In this document: positions 1-11,402 of the stretch, one piece after another
Position numbering within the stretch: the first letter of the stretch is position 1
How the letters are laid out: every line of letters begins with the position of its first letter
NCBI GenBank assembly: GCA_030015575.1
Contig: CM057347.1
Location: 406,752,248 to 406,816,247 of the forward strand
Direction of reading: 5' to 3'
Source: Agapanthus africanus
Lineage: Eukaryota; Streptophyta; Magnoliopsida; Asparagales; Amaryllidaceae
Length of the DNA stretch: 64,000 nt
Position numbers and translations under genes: made by a program
The notes under the pieces: model-generated
Database searches by the model: none
What the model was told of the DNA's origin: nothing
What the model saw: the letters and a program-made list of their open reading frames with translations, nothing else

Positions 1-400
1 GATATTTCCAAATTGATCCTGACTCAAACTCACCAAGAATATCAAGTTCATCCGCAAATATCTCCTCAAAACATGGCATGAAAGAATGTTTCTCAAGGCT
101 GCCTTCCTCCCTATACTCCTCCATAATCCTACTCTCATTGCTACAGCTCACATCTTCCAATACAAGCTCTCCTTCATCACATTCATATATGGGTAGGTCC
201 ATGTTATGTAAAAAAGTAGGTTCCCATACTAACGTTTCTTCCGATATAATATCAATAGGTGATACAAAAATTGTGGGTTCCTGATCCTTGATTTCCTCTA
301 ACAATCTATCCCGGCCATACCTATCAAATTTACAAGCTCCCTCTTTTAAAATTGGAGTGCAAAATTCAGTTGGTGCAAGAATTTCTTCTTCATGTATCGT
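1..400 (-). CDS. Acidic open frame, partial, unrecognised (element B)
   Basis: An uninterrupted minus-strand frame runs from just after a TAA at 401-403 to the window edge, about 133 codons. It is strongly acidic, with many Glu and Asp residues (for example EEEILAPTEF, YEECDEGELV-type composition, CFEEIFADELD). It has no zinc knuckle, protease DxG or reverse transcriptase motif. It lies after the gag piece, where D7 has protease and then an acidic linker. It may be the acidic linker of the polyprotein after loss of protease, or a non-pol frame specific to this element. Product not recognised. Confidence 0.35.
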
Positions 401-469
401 TTAAATCAACCTCTAGATCATAAGTGACAAGAGGCTCAGTAGGTACCTGAAGGCTAGTGTTGGACTGAC

Positions 470-1123
470 TTAGAGGGTTTTTTGTTTGTCCTGATAACAT
501 TCAGTCAACTCAATTGTATCATCATCTATGAAATCATCAAAATTTGTTTGATCGTTTATCTCACTCAGGTGACTTTCTAAATGACAGACATTTATATAAT
601 TAGGTTTCAATTGACATTGTTCACTCCGTAGAATCCTCACAGCTAAATATTTCACTTGTTTTTCAATTCTAGCCAATGATTGAGCTTGAGCAAGAAACAA
701 TTGCTCAGATTGTTGTATGAATAGGGCTAGCATCGCAGCTGTTTGATTCTCGACTGCAGTCATCACTTCAATACCTTTCTCTAAAGCGTTCAACCTAGCA
801 TCCATCTCACTATCATACCCTAATGGAGTATCAGTTGTTTCAGGAAGGGAGGGTTGTGACGGTGGTGATGCTAAAGCTGTCATCCCGTTGACCTCTGTCT
901 CTAAATTTTCAATCATTTGATCTATGTTTGAAGTGAGACTGGGTTCAAGAGTTTTAGGTGGGTGACCGATATCAAAATTCTGGGATGGTTGGCCACTCCC
1001 TAAGATAGGACAGTTTTCATGAATGTGGGAAGAATCTTGGCAATTTGAACAAAAGAATTGGGTATGAGTATAAACAAAAGAATGTGGATCGTGAAGAATC
1101 AAATCAAACTGTGTATCACCCAT
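470..1123 (-). CDS. Gag C-terminal-like protein with CCHC zinc knuckle (element B)
   Basis: A 217-residue frame. Near its N-terminus it has a zinc knuckle, CSNCQDSSHIHENC, exact C-x2-C-x4-H-x4-C spacing as used for nucleic-acid binding by retroviral-type Gag. A predicted helical stretch follows (about residues 100-165: LNALEKGIEVM, QQSEQLFLAQAQSLARIEKQV) and resembles the region after the zinc knuckle in D7 gag. An acidic tail follows. The Gag fold normally located before the zinc knuckle is absent, so this is an N-terminally deleted Gag or a separately started accessory protein. The Met start at 1123 is only the first ATG. Family assignment rests on the knuckle plus context. Confidence 0.5.
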   Translation of the reverse strand: MGDTQFDLILHDPHSFVYTHTQFFCSNCQDSSHIHENCPILGSGQPSQNFDIGHPPKTLEPSLTSNIDQMIENLETEVNGMTALASPPSQPSLPETTDTPLGYDSEMDARLNALEKGIEVMTAVENQTAAMLALFIQQSEQLFLAQAQSLARIEKQVKYLAVRILRSEQCQLKPNYINVCHLESHLSEINDQTNFDDFIDDDTIELTECYQDKQKTL

Positions 1124-2369
1124 ATCAACAATAACTCACAAAATCTCAAAAACAAAGAATATCACACCCCTAGCATCTATGTTATGCTAAGTCAACTAGA
1201 CTTGCTCAAAAACCTGATTGTCGAAGTAAAACTGTGTCGAGAAACGGGCTCAAGATATACGGATCACAAAGCAAGGTAAGTGCACAGATAAGAGGAGGTT
1301 TTCCAACCTTTTGCAAAGTTCCTTAATTAGAATAATCCTTTCTCTTTTGGCTGTTTCGCCGTGAACACTTACCTAGACACCTTGTGAACGATATATCGTT
1401 AAGCGGTGTTCTAAACACATTCAACTTCTCCTAATGAGCACGAAGTCCTTAAAGTCAGAGTTCTAGTTGATTTTAAAATTACTGGGGGTATGTAAGAATG
1501 CAGTTTTGTGATTTGTGGGCTACGGAAAAAGGTGATGAAATCCTTTACCGTATCTTATTTGGTTTCGTGCCCTTAATATCCGTATTAAGATACAAATACG
1601 CAAATCAATAAAAGAATATAAGAAATCAAGCAAGCAAGCAATTCTTTTTTCATTTTAAGCTTAAGCGCTGCAACAAATACGGGTTAGTTCTCTGTTCAAT
1701 GGTGGAAAATTGTGCGAAGAATCCTGCAGAAAATAGAATATTGGAATGCGTCGGATCTGAGCGAAGGTGTTAGAAAAATATGTACTGATGCGAATTTGGG
1801 TTTAGAAACCCCCTTTGAAGTGATTACGGGTATTTGAATGTTCATTTACGCGGGTCAAACTACCCGGATCTTTGGCACTGTACTTCACTAATGTCTTGCA
1901 ATTGAATTTGGACCTTGCTCCGCACGATCGCTTCTCGTAATCCCGTCGAAATCTGAAAATGTCGGAAAATACGATATTTAGTGCCAAAAAGTGATATATC
2001 TGTCCAAACTCCTGCACACATAAAATTATAAAAATCAAACAATACCAATAGAGTACTAACAAGAAACTGGAGACACCACAAGAAGAAAAAATCCAAAACA
2101 CCCAGAGGGGACCGGCGGCGCCGGATTTCAAGGAATGTCGCCGGCCAATTTGAAAACTTTGGTGCTCGAATTTTGGGTGGGTTCTTTAGGTTATATTAAT
2201 AATCTTTTGGTACACTTTGATTTTTCATTTTAATTACAGGGTGATTGCAGGTTACAACAACAGAGAGAAAAGTTAGAAAATTAAGTTTTTTGTTAGTTTT
2301 GAAGAAATTTGAGTTAATGGTTAGTTTGTTAGTACGAACCAGAAATAACGATACCTAATGACTACCAAT
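1124..2369 (-). other. 5' leader of element B
   Basis: Non-coding stretch between the primer site and the gag piece. It shares ordered short blocks with D7's leader (42281-43364). It holds a GC-rich palindrome pair at 2109-2146 (GGACCGGCGGCGCCGG, then CGCCGGCC), matched by a similar pair in the LTR at 3657-3699. Short open frames here look incidental. Confidence 0.5.
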
Positions 2370-2387
2370 TCCGCGGTAATGGCGCCA
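2370..2387 (-). other. Primer-binding site, tRNA-Asp type (degenerate)
   Basis: The plus strand reads TCCGCGGTAATGGCGCCA and matches 15 of 18 positions of the plant tRNA-Asp 3' end as I know it (TCCCCGGCAACGGCGCCA). D7 has the perfect version at 43365-43382. The orientation makes this a minus-strand element with its 5' LTR to the right. Confidence 0.7.
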
Positions 2388-2393
2388 AAAACT

Positions 2394-3800
2394 TGTCGGG
2401 ACTTCACCCGCGTGTGCAAACGTGCATATTTTGGAAAATGAATGGTTTTAAGAAATAGTTGCACACGCGAGCCCGGTCTCGTTTTAAAATTTATAAACCG
2501 CAAGTGCACGGCGCGTTGTAGCGAGCCGGCAAGTACGGGTCGATCCACAGGAAATTGGTGATTAGGTATTGTTGCTTAAGGTTCGAGAAATAAAGAATTA
2601 GGGTTTGTTGTCACGAATTATAAAATACGAAAACTAGAAACAAGTTAAGAAGAAAGGTAGTCGTTGCTTTGGATCGGATGGTTGAATCATGGAGATTTCT
2701 TCGACGCTCCCTTGATCATGAGTTGTCCATACTTGTTTCGATCCCGAAGTGAAGCATGACTTATCAAGGCGGTTGCGAAGCACAAATCATCAAGTTATCG
2801 GATTTCGACGCAAAACACGAAACGAATCCGTTTTGTTCACTTACCGTTTGTATGTCCAAGTTTGAGGTATCAACACTAAGCACAAGGGTTAGTAAGCATA
2901 CCACAATATCAAAAACACAAATTAGTGAGTGAGAGCAAGTAGTTTTAGTGTTAAGTTTGCTAAGTGTTTGTGATAGCATAGGGTATATGAAAACAAGAAG
3001 TGTGTCAAGCAACTTGCAACAAAATACCATATCTAAACTTAGCAACCTCAATACTAAATTGATTCTAACCTTAAACTTGCAAAATGTGGTTTTTGGAGAG
3101 AATATGGTATGTGATGAGATTACCAAGTAACTATGGAGTCAAAATACCATATCAAACTAATCCAAGTTACAATCTTAAGTTTATAACCACAATATAAGCA
3201 CATGAAACATTAACAAGAGGAGGAGGAAGGCAAAGCCATTTATCTCACATTCTTACCATTATCACAACTAAGAGATTACTCAAACATAATAACAAAAGAA
3301 TTGAAAATAACAAGAAGAAAATAAATAAAGCAAAAAGAAAGCAATTATATTAACACTTGAATGGATTGAGATACAAGGTGTTGGTTACTTGTTCAACCTC
3401 CATAATGAAACTCTCAAATGAAAGCTTCAAGAGGGAAGAAAAAGAAAAAACCAAGCATAAGCTCATACAACTTTCAAGCTAAACGAAAAACTAAACTAAA
3501 CTATGGAATATGTACATCTTATTTTTTTACATGCCCCTTCTCTCTAAATCTGTTATGGTATTTATAGGCTCAATACCAAAATAAACAAACAATAAAAATA
3601 TGATGATGTGATCACAATAAACAACCAGAAGAAAAATGGGGACATTTGAAGACAGGGGACCCGGTGGTGCCGGTCATTTAAGGGGGTCTCGCCGGTCCAA
3701 TCTTGGGCAATGGGGCTCGTGTTGGTATGGTGCACTCGAGTGCTCTTTATGATCTCTCTGGTGCTGTTTGATTTCTCTATTTAATCCTGATTTTTGCTAA
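2394..3800 (-). repeat. 5' LTR of element B (right edge uncertain)
   Basis: Begins with TG (TGTCGGGACTTC) just after the primer site. It contains a phrase shared with the D7 LTR near the same edge (GTACGGGTCGATCCACAG, here 2533-2550). A TATA box sits at 3559-3566 on the minus strand. No TSD or CA end could be placed, so the right boundary near 3800 is a guess. Confidence 0.5.
3559..3566 (-). promoter_or_regulatory. LTR TATA box (element B)
   Basis: Minus strand reads CCTATAAATACC. It has the same motif and position within the LTR as the candidate TATA box of D7 (36885-36892). It is expected to drive the genomic RNA leftward. Confidence 0.45.
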
Positions 3801-4865
3801 GAAGATTTGGAGGGAAACTTAATGATTTATATCACATCAATACTTTTTGCATTAACTCACACCTTAACTCACACATGCCCACTTGCACAAGTTGTTCCAA
3901 GGCAGTCCCACTATGGTTCAAGAATCAAAGAGCCAGTGTCACACTTGTAATGCGCTGGACCAAAATTGTGTACACTTTTATTTGTTGCAAAAGAACTCTT
4001 TGAATATCGATCGGTTTTCTGTTCTGATTGCAGTGTCAGCCCATAAATGTCATATCCGTGATTTTGAATATATTTTCCAGTATTTTGTCACGAATACCTG
4101 TAATCTGTATTTACTTAGCAGACACTGGTTAATAGTATCGCTATATACAAAATTGATAATGAATAAGTGGTATTAAAATGCAATTTTCTGAGATGAACTG
4201 GTACCTACATGACAACCTGGCCATTGATTCATAAGTTGTAGCCCATCCCTGTAAATTACTTAATTCACCCTCGTTGTTTCTTATACACTCGATTTTCATT
4301 TTTATTCCAACCGCGTTTATTATATCCATATGATTATATATGACATTTTGATTATAATCTATATTTTGAAATCAAACATCCTACTGTTATTCTTACCTCG
4401 ATTCCTTTCTTTATATCACGAGCAACCATTTTGTTTTATTTTGTTGCTCACTTGCATAGGTTGTTGTATGTGATTTAATATTTGCTGAACCGTGGTTTGC
4501 TCACTGCTTATTTTAATAAATTTTACAGATAGCATAAAGTTCGAAGTGAGCTAGCAGGTCAACTCATTGAAGTATTTAAGGTTCTACTTTTGGCTAATAA
4601 TTTTAGAATTTAATATTGTAATAAAGTGATTTATAAGAAAATAATTTGAGAGTTTAGAGTTATTTAATTTTTTGATAGATGGCATATATTGGAATCTTTA
4701 CTGATAATTTTTTTATTTAGGATTTATTTTTATTTTGGAGATAAAATGATTTTTAGGCCTTGCAGTTTCTAGCGACGGTAATTGCGGCCGGTCACGCCAA
4801 AAATGTGTAATATTTAATAGATGAATTTGGGGAATGACCACCTAGGTTTGATTAGAGTGGGAGAG
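3801..4865. other. AT-rich stretch without recognised features
   Basis: About 1.1 kb with only short open frames. It may include the U3 part of element B's LTR and the diverged upstream part of element A's 5' LTR. I see no TSD, promoter or protein similarity. Confidence 0.5.
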
Positions 4866-5155
4866 GCGGCCAAGAGCGGTCACGAATTAAGAGAGATTTT
4901 GTGAGAGAGGGTATTTATCTATAAAGAAAGGTGAGAAGTTGGTGTAATCTTTTGTAATTCTTTTTCATAGTGGAAGTTCCCATCACGATTGCAGGATTAT
5001 CTGCTAGTTATGCCGAACCTGGGTAAATATTGTGTATTTTTGTTGGTGTGTTCTTTTCGTATTATTTGGTATCTGCCAGATAGTTCTTTTTCAATATACC
5101 CTAAAACAAAGGTCTTGAATTTCCATTGCCTAGCAGATACGTAATCCTTACAACA
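4866..5155 (+). repeat. 5' LTR of element A (recognisable part)
   Basis: From GGCCAAGAGCGGTCACG to the end CCTTACAACA it aligns with the two pieces of the 3' LTR (14668-14738, 25106-25323). Shared phrases are GTATTTATCT, GGTGAGAAG, TCATAGTG and GCAGATNCGTAATCC. The upstream part matching 14503-14667, including the TATA region, is not recognisable. Confidence 0.75.
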
Positions 5156-5157
5156 AG

Positions 5158-5169
5158 TGGTTACAGAGC
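5158..5169 (+). other. Primer-binding site of element A (initiator tRNA-Met type)
   Basis: TGGTTACAGAGC lies 2 nt after the LTR end. It differs from the usual copia motif TGGTATCAGAGC at two positions. Confidence 0.75.
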
Positions 5170-5201
5170 ATCAGACTCGGTGATTCGGAGATTTTAGGAA
5201 G

Positions 5202-7487
5202 ATGACAACTAAAAACTGTTAGGATATGGTGCTATCGTTGCAACACTTGCGAACCAAGGTGGAATTTAAAACAAGAATTTTTAAAGCAAACACCACAATC
5301 CGAAAACCTTAAATCATCCATACATTAGTAGTTGTCAAAATCTAGAGAGCATAAAAAACTAAATTAGGAGTTTAGAGATGGATATAACCTTTGTACCGTG
5401 TCCACTCTCTGGTGGAAGACCCAAATTAGACTCTATGGCCAAAGGATCGAGCTTGCTTGTGGACCTTCTCGTCGAAGATGATCCAATTCGAAGAAAATCC
5501 AATCCAACCTTCAAATTCACCAAAAAACTCTTCTTTGTGAAGTAACTTGCTCTCACAATTTACTAGAATAGAGAGGTAGAAGATTATGTAAAGAAAACTC
5601 TCTCTTTTCTTTTAGTTCTTTCTTCTCCAGAAAACATGAAGAGGAGGAAGAAGAAGCTCTCATATTTTTTGCTTAGAAAAATTACGAAGAGAATGAGAAA
5701 AAAATATTATTCTCATATCTTTCTCATTTTCTCTCTTCCACATATCACTTGAAAGAGGGTGGGTATGGATGTGGCCCCCATCTCTTTCACATGGCGTCCA
5801 CATGCCACAAATGACAAATGGAGTATATGTATTATATACAAATACATTGTATGTATCCATATACGTACAAAAGAGAGAGTGAATATGTATCATATACATA
5901 AACAATATTTTATATATATATATATATATTTATTTATTTATATAAAGAGAGAGAATAAATTTATCATATACATAAACATATTATGTATCATATACATAAT
6001 AATACATTAGTATCATATACTAATGAGAGAGGGAGTGTGTGTATCATATACACAATACCAACAACCATATCACATATATGGGTATTTAGTCAACACTTGA
6101 CTTAATAATCTGGTTTATAAATAAACCGGCTAGTATTATCAAATGTCTGATTAATTCACACGTATCATATACATTTGTTTAATTGAAATCCCACGCATAT
6201 CTCCATACGCATGCCACATCATCATTTCACCTGAGCAGAGAAACCCTCTGTGTAGAATTCTAAAGACTCAATAATATGTTGGCAGTGAGTTATTGGATCA
6301 TATCCATAACCCACAAGTATGTCAGCCGCACTAGCTGTATGTAATGTCTACTAAGATATATGTCAATAGAAAGGTCGACAAGCAAACTCATCTGTACCCA
6401 ACAGAGCCTATCAATGACGATCACCGTATAGTCTGGTCTCTTCGTCGAAGAGTGTCTCATTCCAGGTCTGGGGGTAGATCCTGTCAGACCCTCAATAACC
6501 CAATAAGTCATACCGATGTCAAACTCATAACCATCCGAGATACAACTGATAACACTTATCAGTTTATCTCAACCTCCCTCGCTAAGTACTTAGGGTTATA
6601 GTATATCAAGTACAGCGCGACATCAACTCCCTATACGGGAAAGACGAATCTTATCTCGATTGCTCACTGTCTCTATGTTCTTTGAGACCGTACACAACTA
6701 AAACCTGTATACAAAGCACTTTAAAGACGTGGTTGGGTAGTAATCAATGTACAGTGGAAACACACACAAGACACTATGACGATCTCAAGTCAAAAAACAA
6801 CCATGTACTCATGTCACTGGAGAACTGCTATCTAAAAATAGGTATAATGCCATCTAGGAGTTCTCGGCGAGTTCGCTCGGTGTACTCATTCTCCAATGAG
6901 CACCTGTATACAATCTTTGGTGTCAAACACCAATAGCTGTGGGACCGACCATCGCCCTGGTCGGGGTCAAAAAACGTATACACTAATCTACTATGGAGTA
7001 CCGATGCACAGTCTCGATACTTCCACGACTAGGAACATTTGAGGATGTTCTTATGGACTACTCAGGTCCCACTAGTATGATTACATCATAATCCTGGTAG
7101 TTAAGCAAAAATCCTATGGGTTTTATCAATATGTATTAGTGATACGTAATAACAAGTAAAATATATACACATGAAAGATAAAGAAAAACCAGATAGTATA
7201 CTATCATATCGAGTAAGAATTTTCTGTATATATATATGTCCAAGCATAATTACAATAATTGCCTCTAGGGCACACATATCTAACATAAAGTACAAGATAG
7301 AGAAGTTCGACGGTCGTAACAATTTCAGTTTATGGAAGTTAGAGGTGACCACAGTTTTGAAGCAGCAGGGCGTTCACAAGATAGTTTTCGCAAGAGATAA
7401 GATACCGAAAGAGACTACAAATATAGAGTTGGAGGCGGTAGAAGAGAAGGCGCACAGTTTGTTGCATCTTTACTTAGCGGACGTGGT
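5202..7487 (+). pseudogene. gag: gag of element A, N-terminal part (split)
   Basis: The ATG at 5202 opens gag. After five codons it is broken by the solo LTR 5217-7285 and resumes near 7290. The resumed part has the copia Gag signature IEKFDGRNNFSLWK followed by a basic, hydrophobic segment (VTTVLKQQGVHKI). It is open to 7487, where the second insertion (7488-11716) cuts it; reading resumes in frame at 11717. The Gag of this group forms the virus-like particle in the cytoplasm. Here it is dead. Confidence 0.75.
5217..7285 (-). repeat. Solo LTR, copia, related to C1/C2
   Basis: A 2069-bp insert in the gag of A that starts TGTTAGGATATGG and ends ATATCTAACA. Read on the minus strand it opens TGTTAGATATGTGTGCCCTAGAGG, the same plan as C1/C2. 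Interior blocks match their LTRs, for example CTCTGTGTAG-A-TCTAAAGACTC (6248-6270) and a CCCACAAG block. No PPT, primer site or pol is present, so it is most likely left by LTR-LTR recombination. Flanks AAAAC and TAAAG match poorly, which fits an old insertion. Confidence 0.7.
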
Positions 7488-10146
7488 TGCAGAGTGTTTT
7501 TCGTCACCCATTGAGATGGGAATGCACGTGCATGTTAGGCGTATTACAGATTCCTCCTGCCTAGGGTAGGCCGGGGTTTATTGATTGTGGGGATCCGAAT
7601 CTCTGGCAACCGCAGACTAAGCAATCATTAATTACCCCTCGCTTTTAGAGCAAGAGGACCTCCGATTGACGAGTAAAACTAGTTATGCGAACTCAATGTG
7701 TAGTGTGCGTATGTTGTGTTTTGAAGGAGCCTTGAACGTATCGGGGGCCTCGCAGAGTTTACAGGGATCCAGCTACCCGGATAGCGGGCTAGAGGTCAAA
7801 AGGGACTAGCAGCCCCCTTGCAAGGTACAGGGCAGCGTCTGTTTTGTCACGCCTCGGTTCCCAATAAACGGAAATGGTGACGTGGCAAGCCCACAACGTA
7901 TTACTATGATAATACGTTAAGCGTAATTAAGCAATATAACAATGAGTAAGAATGACAAGAGTAATAAAATGAAACAACAACTTTATTTACATTCAACTTT
8001 ACATACAACTGTCTGGAAATAAAAGATACAATAATAATGCAAATACCTAAACAATGGCATAATGAAACTAAGTACAGGTTGTAAGAAGTTAGTACTTTGG
8101 CTGAGTAGTAAACTGGTCCAAGTCCTCCTGACGCGGCTCTTTGTCCTCAGAGTCCGGTCTTCCTGACGAACATTCCAAAGAAAGAATACAGAAAGGAATA
8201 TCGTCAGCGAACTAGTGCTCGATAAGTCCCAAAAGAAGTAAGAGAAGATAGTATATAATGTGAATAGAAACCAAATGACAGTGGACGGTAATGTTGTATA
8301 TGATCATTCGCAGGTATAAGATAGTTATTCTAACGTGGTTATTTGTAGTTTGATAAAGAAAGTATTCATGTATACGAGAGGAGTCCATCTTACCCCGTGG
8401 ACTATGGTAACATGTAGTACAAGGCCCCGTTATAACCCACGGGACAACGACATGTGAATTCATATAGGTGTCTTTTAAAGTGACCTCTCGTTCCATGACA
8501 TACGTTCCGTACCAATCTACCCTTTATCCCCGTGTATTGTATTATATAGATTAAGCTTAGAGGTCTTGACCGAATCCATGGATATAAAATGTACAGGTTC
8601 ATGTTCAAGATGTAATCATGTATTCAGGTATTCATATCAAGTTATAACCATGGTTTGGTTAAGTCGAGTCAAGTATTCGAGTTTGAGTTTGATATTTGAA
8701 TTCGAGTGTTCAGGTTCATGATCAAGTATTCAAGTTCGTGTTTGATTTTGGATTCTTGTTTGAGTTTGGATTCAGGTTGGAGTCAGAATCTTATGAAAGG
8801 ATTTAGTTCTTGAATTTCTTAAGTTCGAGAGTAATCGGGCAACTGCTGCACATGAACGACAGGATTTGTGTCTTTTCTAAGACAATTGCCATTGATAACT
8901 CCGTTAAACTTGTCTAATCTGAATAGGCAAGTACTCACTTTCTCCGGCTTTCCGAGGCTCAAGAGAAATGACACCGCTTAAACCTATATTAATTCAGAGT
9001 CATTAAATATATATATATATTTTTGTTGTTTACTTTGTATTTATATTATGTTCATTTCTCAAGGGGGTTTTATGAAAAATACTTTAATGTTTAGAAATAA
9101 ACCTCGATGGTGATTTATAATATTTAGGGTTTTTATGAACATGTATTTTAATTTAGATGGTGTTTTAGTGATAAAACCTAGTTTTTTAAAAGTTTATGGT
9201 ATTTTTATGAAAACTAGCTCTTTTGGAAACATGATGGTATTTTATTAAAATTTCAATATTATTTATAAAAATATATTTTCACAAGTTTTTTTTATTGAAA
9301 ATACGGATTGGTAGTTTTATATAAATTTTTCAAAGATTGTTTTGTTTAGAAAAATCGTATTTCTTAAAAAAATCGTATTTTATTTCCTTCGAGACCGAAT
9401 ATTCCGTGAGGAGCTCTGCATTTTGCTCTACTATCTCAAGAATGTACGATAATCTGCACCATCCATTAGCGGCTCTCCTAACGAGCGTTGTAAAGGTGCA
9501 ATTGCCAATGATTCAAAAATATCGATAAAAAACGTTATTTTTTATAAAAGTGATGGTATTTATTTGAAAAACGTATTCTCTTAAATTAACCATACATCTA
9601 AATCTCATGCTATGAATCAAAAGTGTGCATGTAGGGTAGGTTGTTACCCCCTGAATGTTCTACAGGTACATATGCTGGTTATCGATAATACTGTTATATT
9701 AAAGCTCATGCTATTTTTCTGAAAAAGTTCATTTATATGATCATTGGACATGAAATTTTCATTACATGATAAGGCAATTGATGTGCATATTACATTGAAA
9801 TGATATTAGAGAATTCGTATGAACTTTAAAATATGGCAAAGTGACAAAAATTAGTTTAAATGTATGTTAACTCCGCTTTTGTCGATATATTTTAAAAATT
9901 ATTTTGAAGTGAAAAGAGAGAGAGAGAGATGAAGGGGCTTACTGGTTGAGTAGTGCTAGGAAGAGGGTAAGAAGGGATAGGAGGCTCCGTGGCGTCGCGG
10001 TAGCTTCGGAAACAACTCCGATCTTCAACCAAAAAGGCTTGATCTCTAACTCCTCTTTGACTAATCTTAACTCAACTTGTACTTAGAGAGTTTTGAGGAT
10101 TTTTGAGAGAATTTCATAATAGGGGAGAGCTAGGGAAATGGTGTGG

Positions 10147-10154
10147 TATTTATA
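10147..10154 (-). promoter_or_regulatory. TATA box in the chromovirus-like solo LTR
   Basis: Minus strand reads CTATAAATACC, in the LTR about 0.55 kb from its sense start. Confidence 0.4.
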
Positions 10155-10526
10155 GTGAAGAATTTAAGATTTGGGAATTAAAAATTGGATTAAAAGAATT
10201 AAAATTAGTGTTAAATGATGAATTGAATGATCACTGTTTAATTGCAGGGAAATCAAACAGTGCAGGGGAGTAGAGGGGAGTCGAAAGGACTTATGTGCAA
10301 AGCATGGAGACGATTGGTGTAAGGTGGACCATTGGCGGCGGTAATTAAAGGAAAATAGGTCGTCAAATTTTTGCCAAATACCTCGAGATTCGTGCCACGT
10401 GGTTTAATCTGTGTTTACTCCTCATTGCGCCTTTTTAATTTTTCTGAAAATTTTCAATTCTCCATGAATTGCATGTGCAACTCTTGGGCTTCCGAAAATT
10501 TAAAAAGAAAAATCTTAAAAATAATT

Positions 10527-10592
10527 GGGACTGAGGGGATTCGAACACACGAACTATGTCACAGCAGTGCAAATGCTTTATCAGTGAGCTAA
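10527..10592 (-). other. tRNA-like segment with A-box and B-box motifs
   Basis: Minus strand has TAGCTCACTGA (10581-10591), close to the start of the tRNA A box TAGCTCAGTGG. About 34 nt further it has TGTTCGAATCC (10537-10547), 10 of 11 positions of the B box GGTTCGANNCC. The T stem and anticodon stem do not pair well, so this is a decayed tRNA-derived piece or an internal RNA polymerase III-type promoter, not a working tRNA. Confidence 0.35.
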
Positions 10593-11395
10593 AAATTGTT
10601 TCTTACTTTTATTAAACAAATTTAACTTATAACTCTACAACTGGCTGTAATACTCTTTCTATACAATAAACAATTAATTTTGTACGGGGATTTCAGAGTC
10701 GTTACATATTTTGAGTGTGGAGCGTATAAAAAAAAGAGGGGTGAGGAGTGTCCTAAGGACGCGTGAGGCAATACGTGACCACTGGACGCCAGCGGGTCAC
10801 ATGCGCGGCGCATAGCCGCTGGGCGCCAGCGGGTCACGTGCATTGAACGCGACCGCTGTAAACAACAGAAGAAGAATAGGCTAAGCCCTTGGGCTTGGAG
10901 TTGAAATCCCGAACAGGAATTGGATGTGGATTTGGAGTTAAACTCCCAAAATACTTGGATTTAGAGTTAAACTCCTAAGAAGTTTGGATTCATAGTTAAA
11001 CTCATTTGAGAATTTGGATCTTGGAGTTGAACTCCTCAAAGATCTTCGGAGATGATAAAAAAGGACCCCATTCTTCTCCTTTGAGCCTTAGATCCTCCCA
11101 AAGTGGGATTTTTGTAGATAGGCCTTCTTCCTCCTCCTTTTTTTTTATTGGATCTTGGAGAAAAAGGGAGGTACGAATAAAAATCTCCCTTTTAGAGATT
11201 TGATGGGAGATCTGAAATCCCCTTCGAGGATTTTATGGTGAAACTTTATTTGGTTTTGAGAAAAAGAGAGCTAAGCTCTTGATTTAATTGGAAATGAAAA
11301 GAAAGAGGGAGAACTTGAGAGAGAGGAGATGGAGACACAAACCCTAGACATTTTATGGGGAATGGATTCTTTTTTCTTTCCTTCATGATGTTTCC

Positions 11396-11402
11396 TTATA
11401 TA
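11396..11402 (-). promoter_or_regulatory. TATA box in the second LTR insertion
   Basis: CCTATATAAGG on the minus strand, about 320 nt after the sense start of this LTR. Confidence 0.4.

Larger units (their letters stand above)
1..3800 (-). mobile_element. Partial Ty3/gypsy element B (Athila/Tat-like), 5' half
   Basis: Read on the minus strand the order is LTR (about 3800-2394), primer-binding site (2370-2387), about 1.25 kb leader, a zinc-knuckle gag piece (1123-470) and an acidic open frame leaving the window at base 1. The leader shares short blocks in the same order with the leader of D7: CTAGACACC, a GAGC-CGA-GTCCTTA block and GGTGATGAAATCC (1531-1544 here, 42809-42821 in D7). The two therefore belong to one lineage. 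The retrotransposon gag fold expected before the zinc knuckle is missing. The right edge is not resolved; no TSD could be found. Confidence 0.6.
7845..10706 (-). repeat. Solo LTR, Ty3/gypsy chromovirus-like
   Basis: A 2862-bp block bounded by TGTCACGCCTCGG... and ...AGTCGTTACA, that is TGTAACGACTC...GCGTGACA on the minus strand. It has the same kind of ends as the T5 LTR (TGTAACAC...CGTGACA). Flanks TGTTT (7840-7844) and TATTT (10707-10711) are a TSD with one mismatch. It has no internal domain. It contains a minus-strand TATA box (10147-10154), degenerate repeats around CAAGTATTC (8640-8780), a GA run (9909-9929) and a tRNA-like segment (10527-10592). Confidence 0.75.

Noticed and set aside
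3801-4865. Possible host gene in the stretch before element A
   Set aside because: Only short frames without codon bias or similarity; no promoter or splice pattern I could support.
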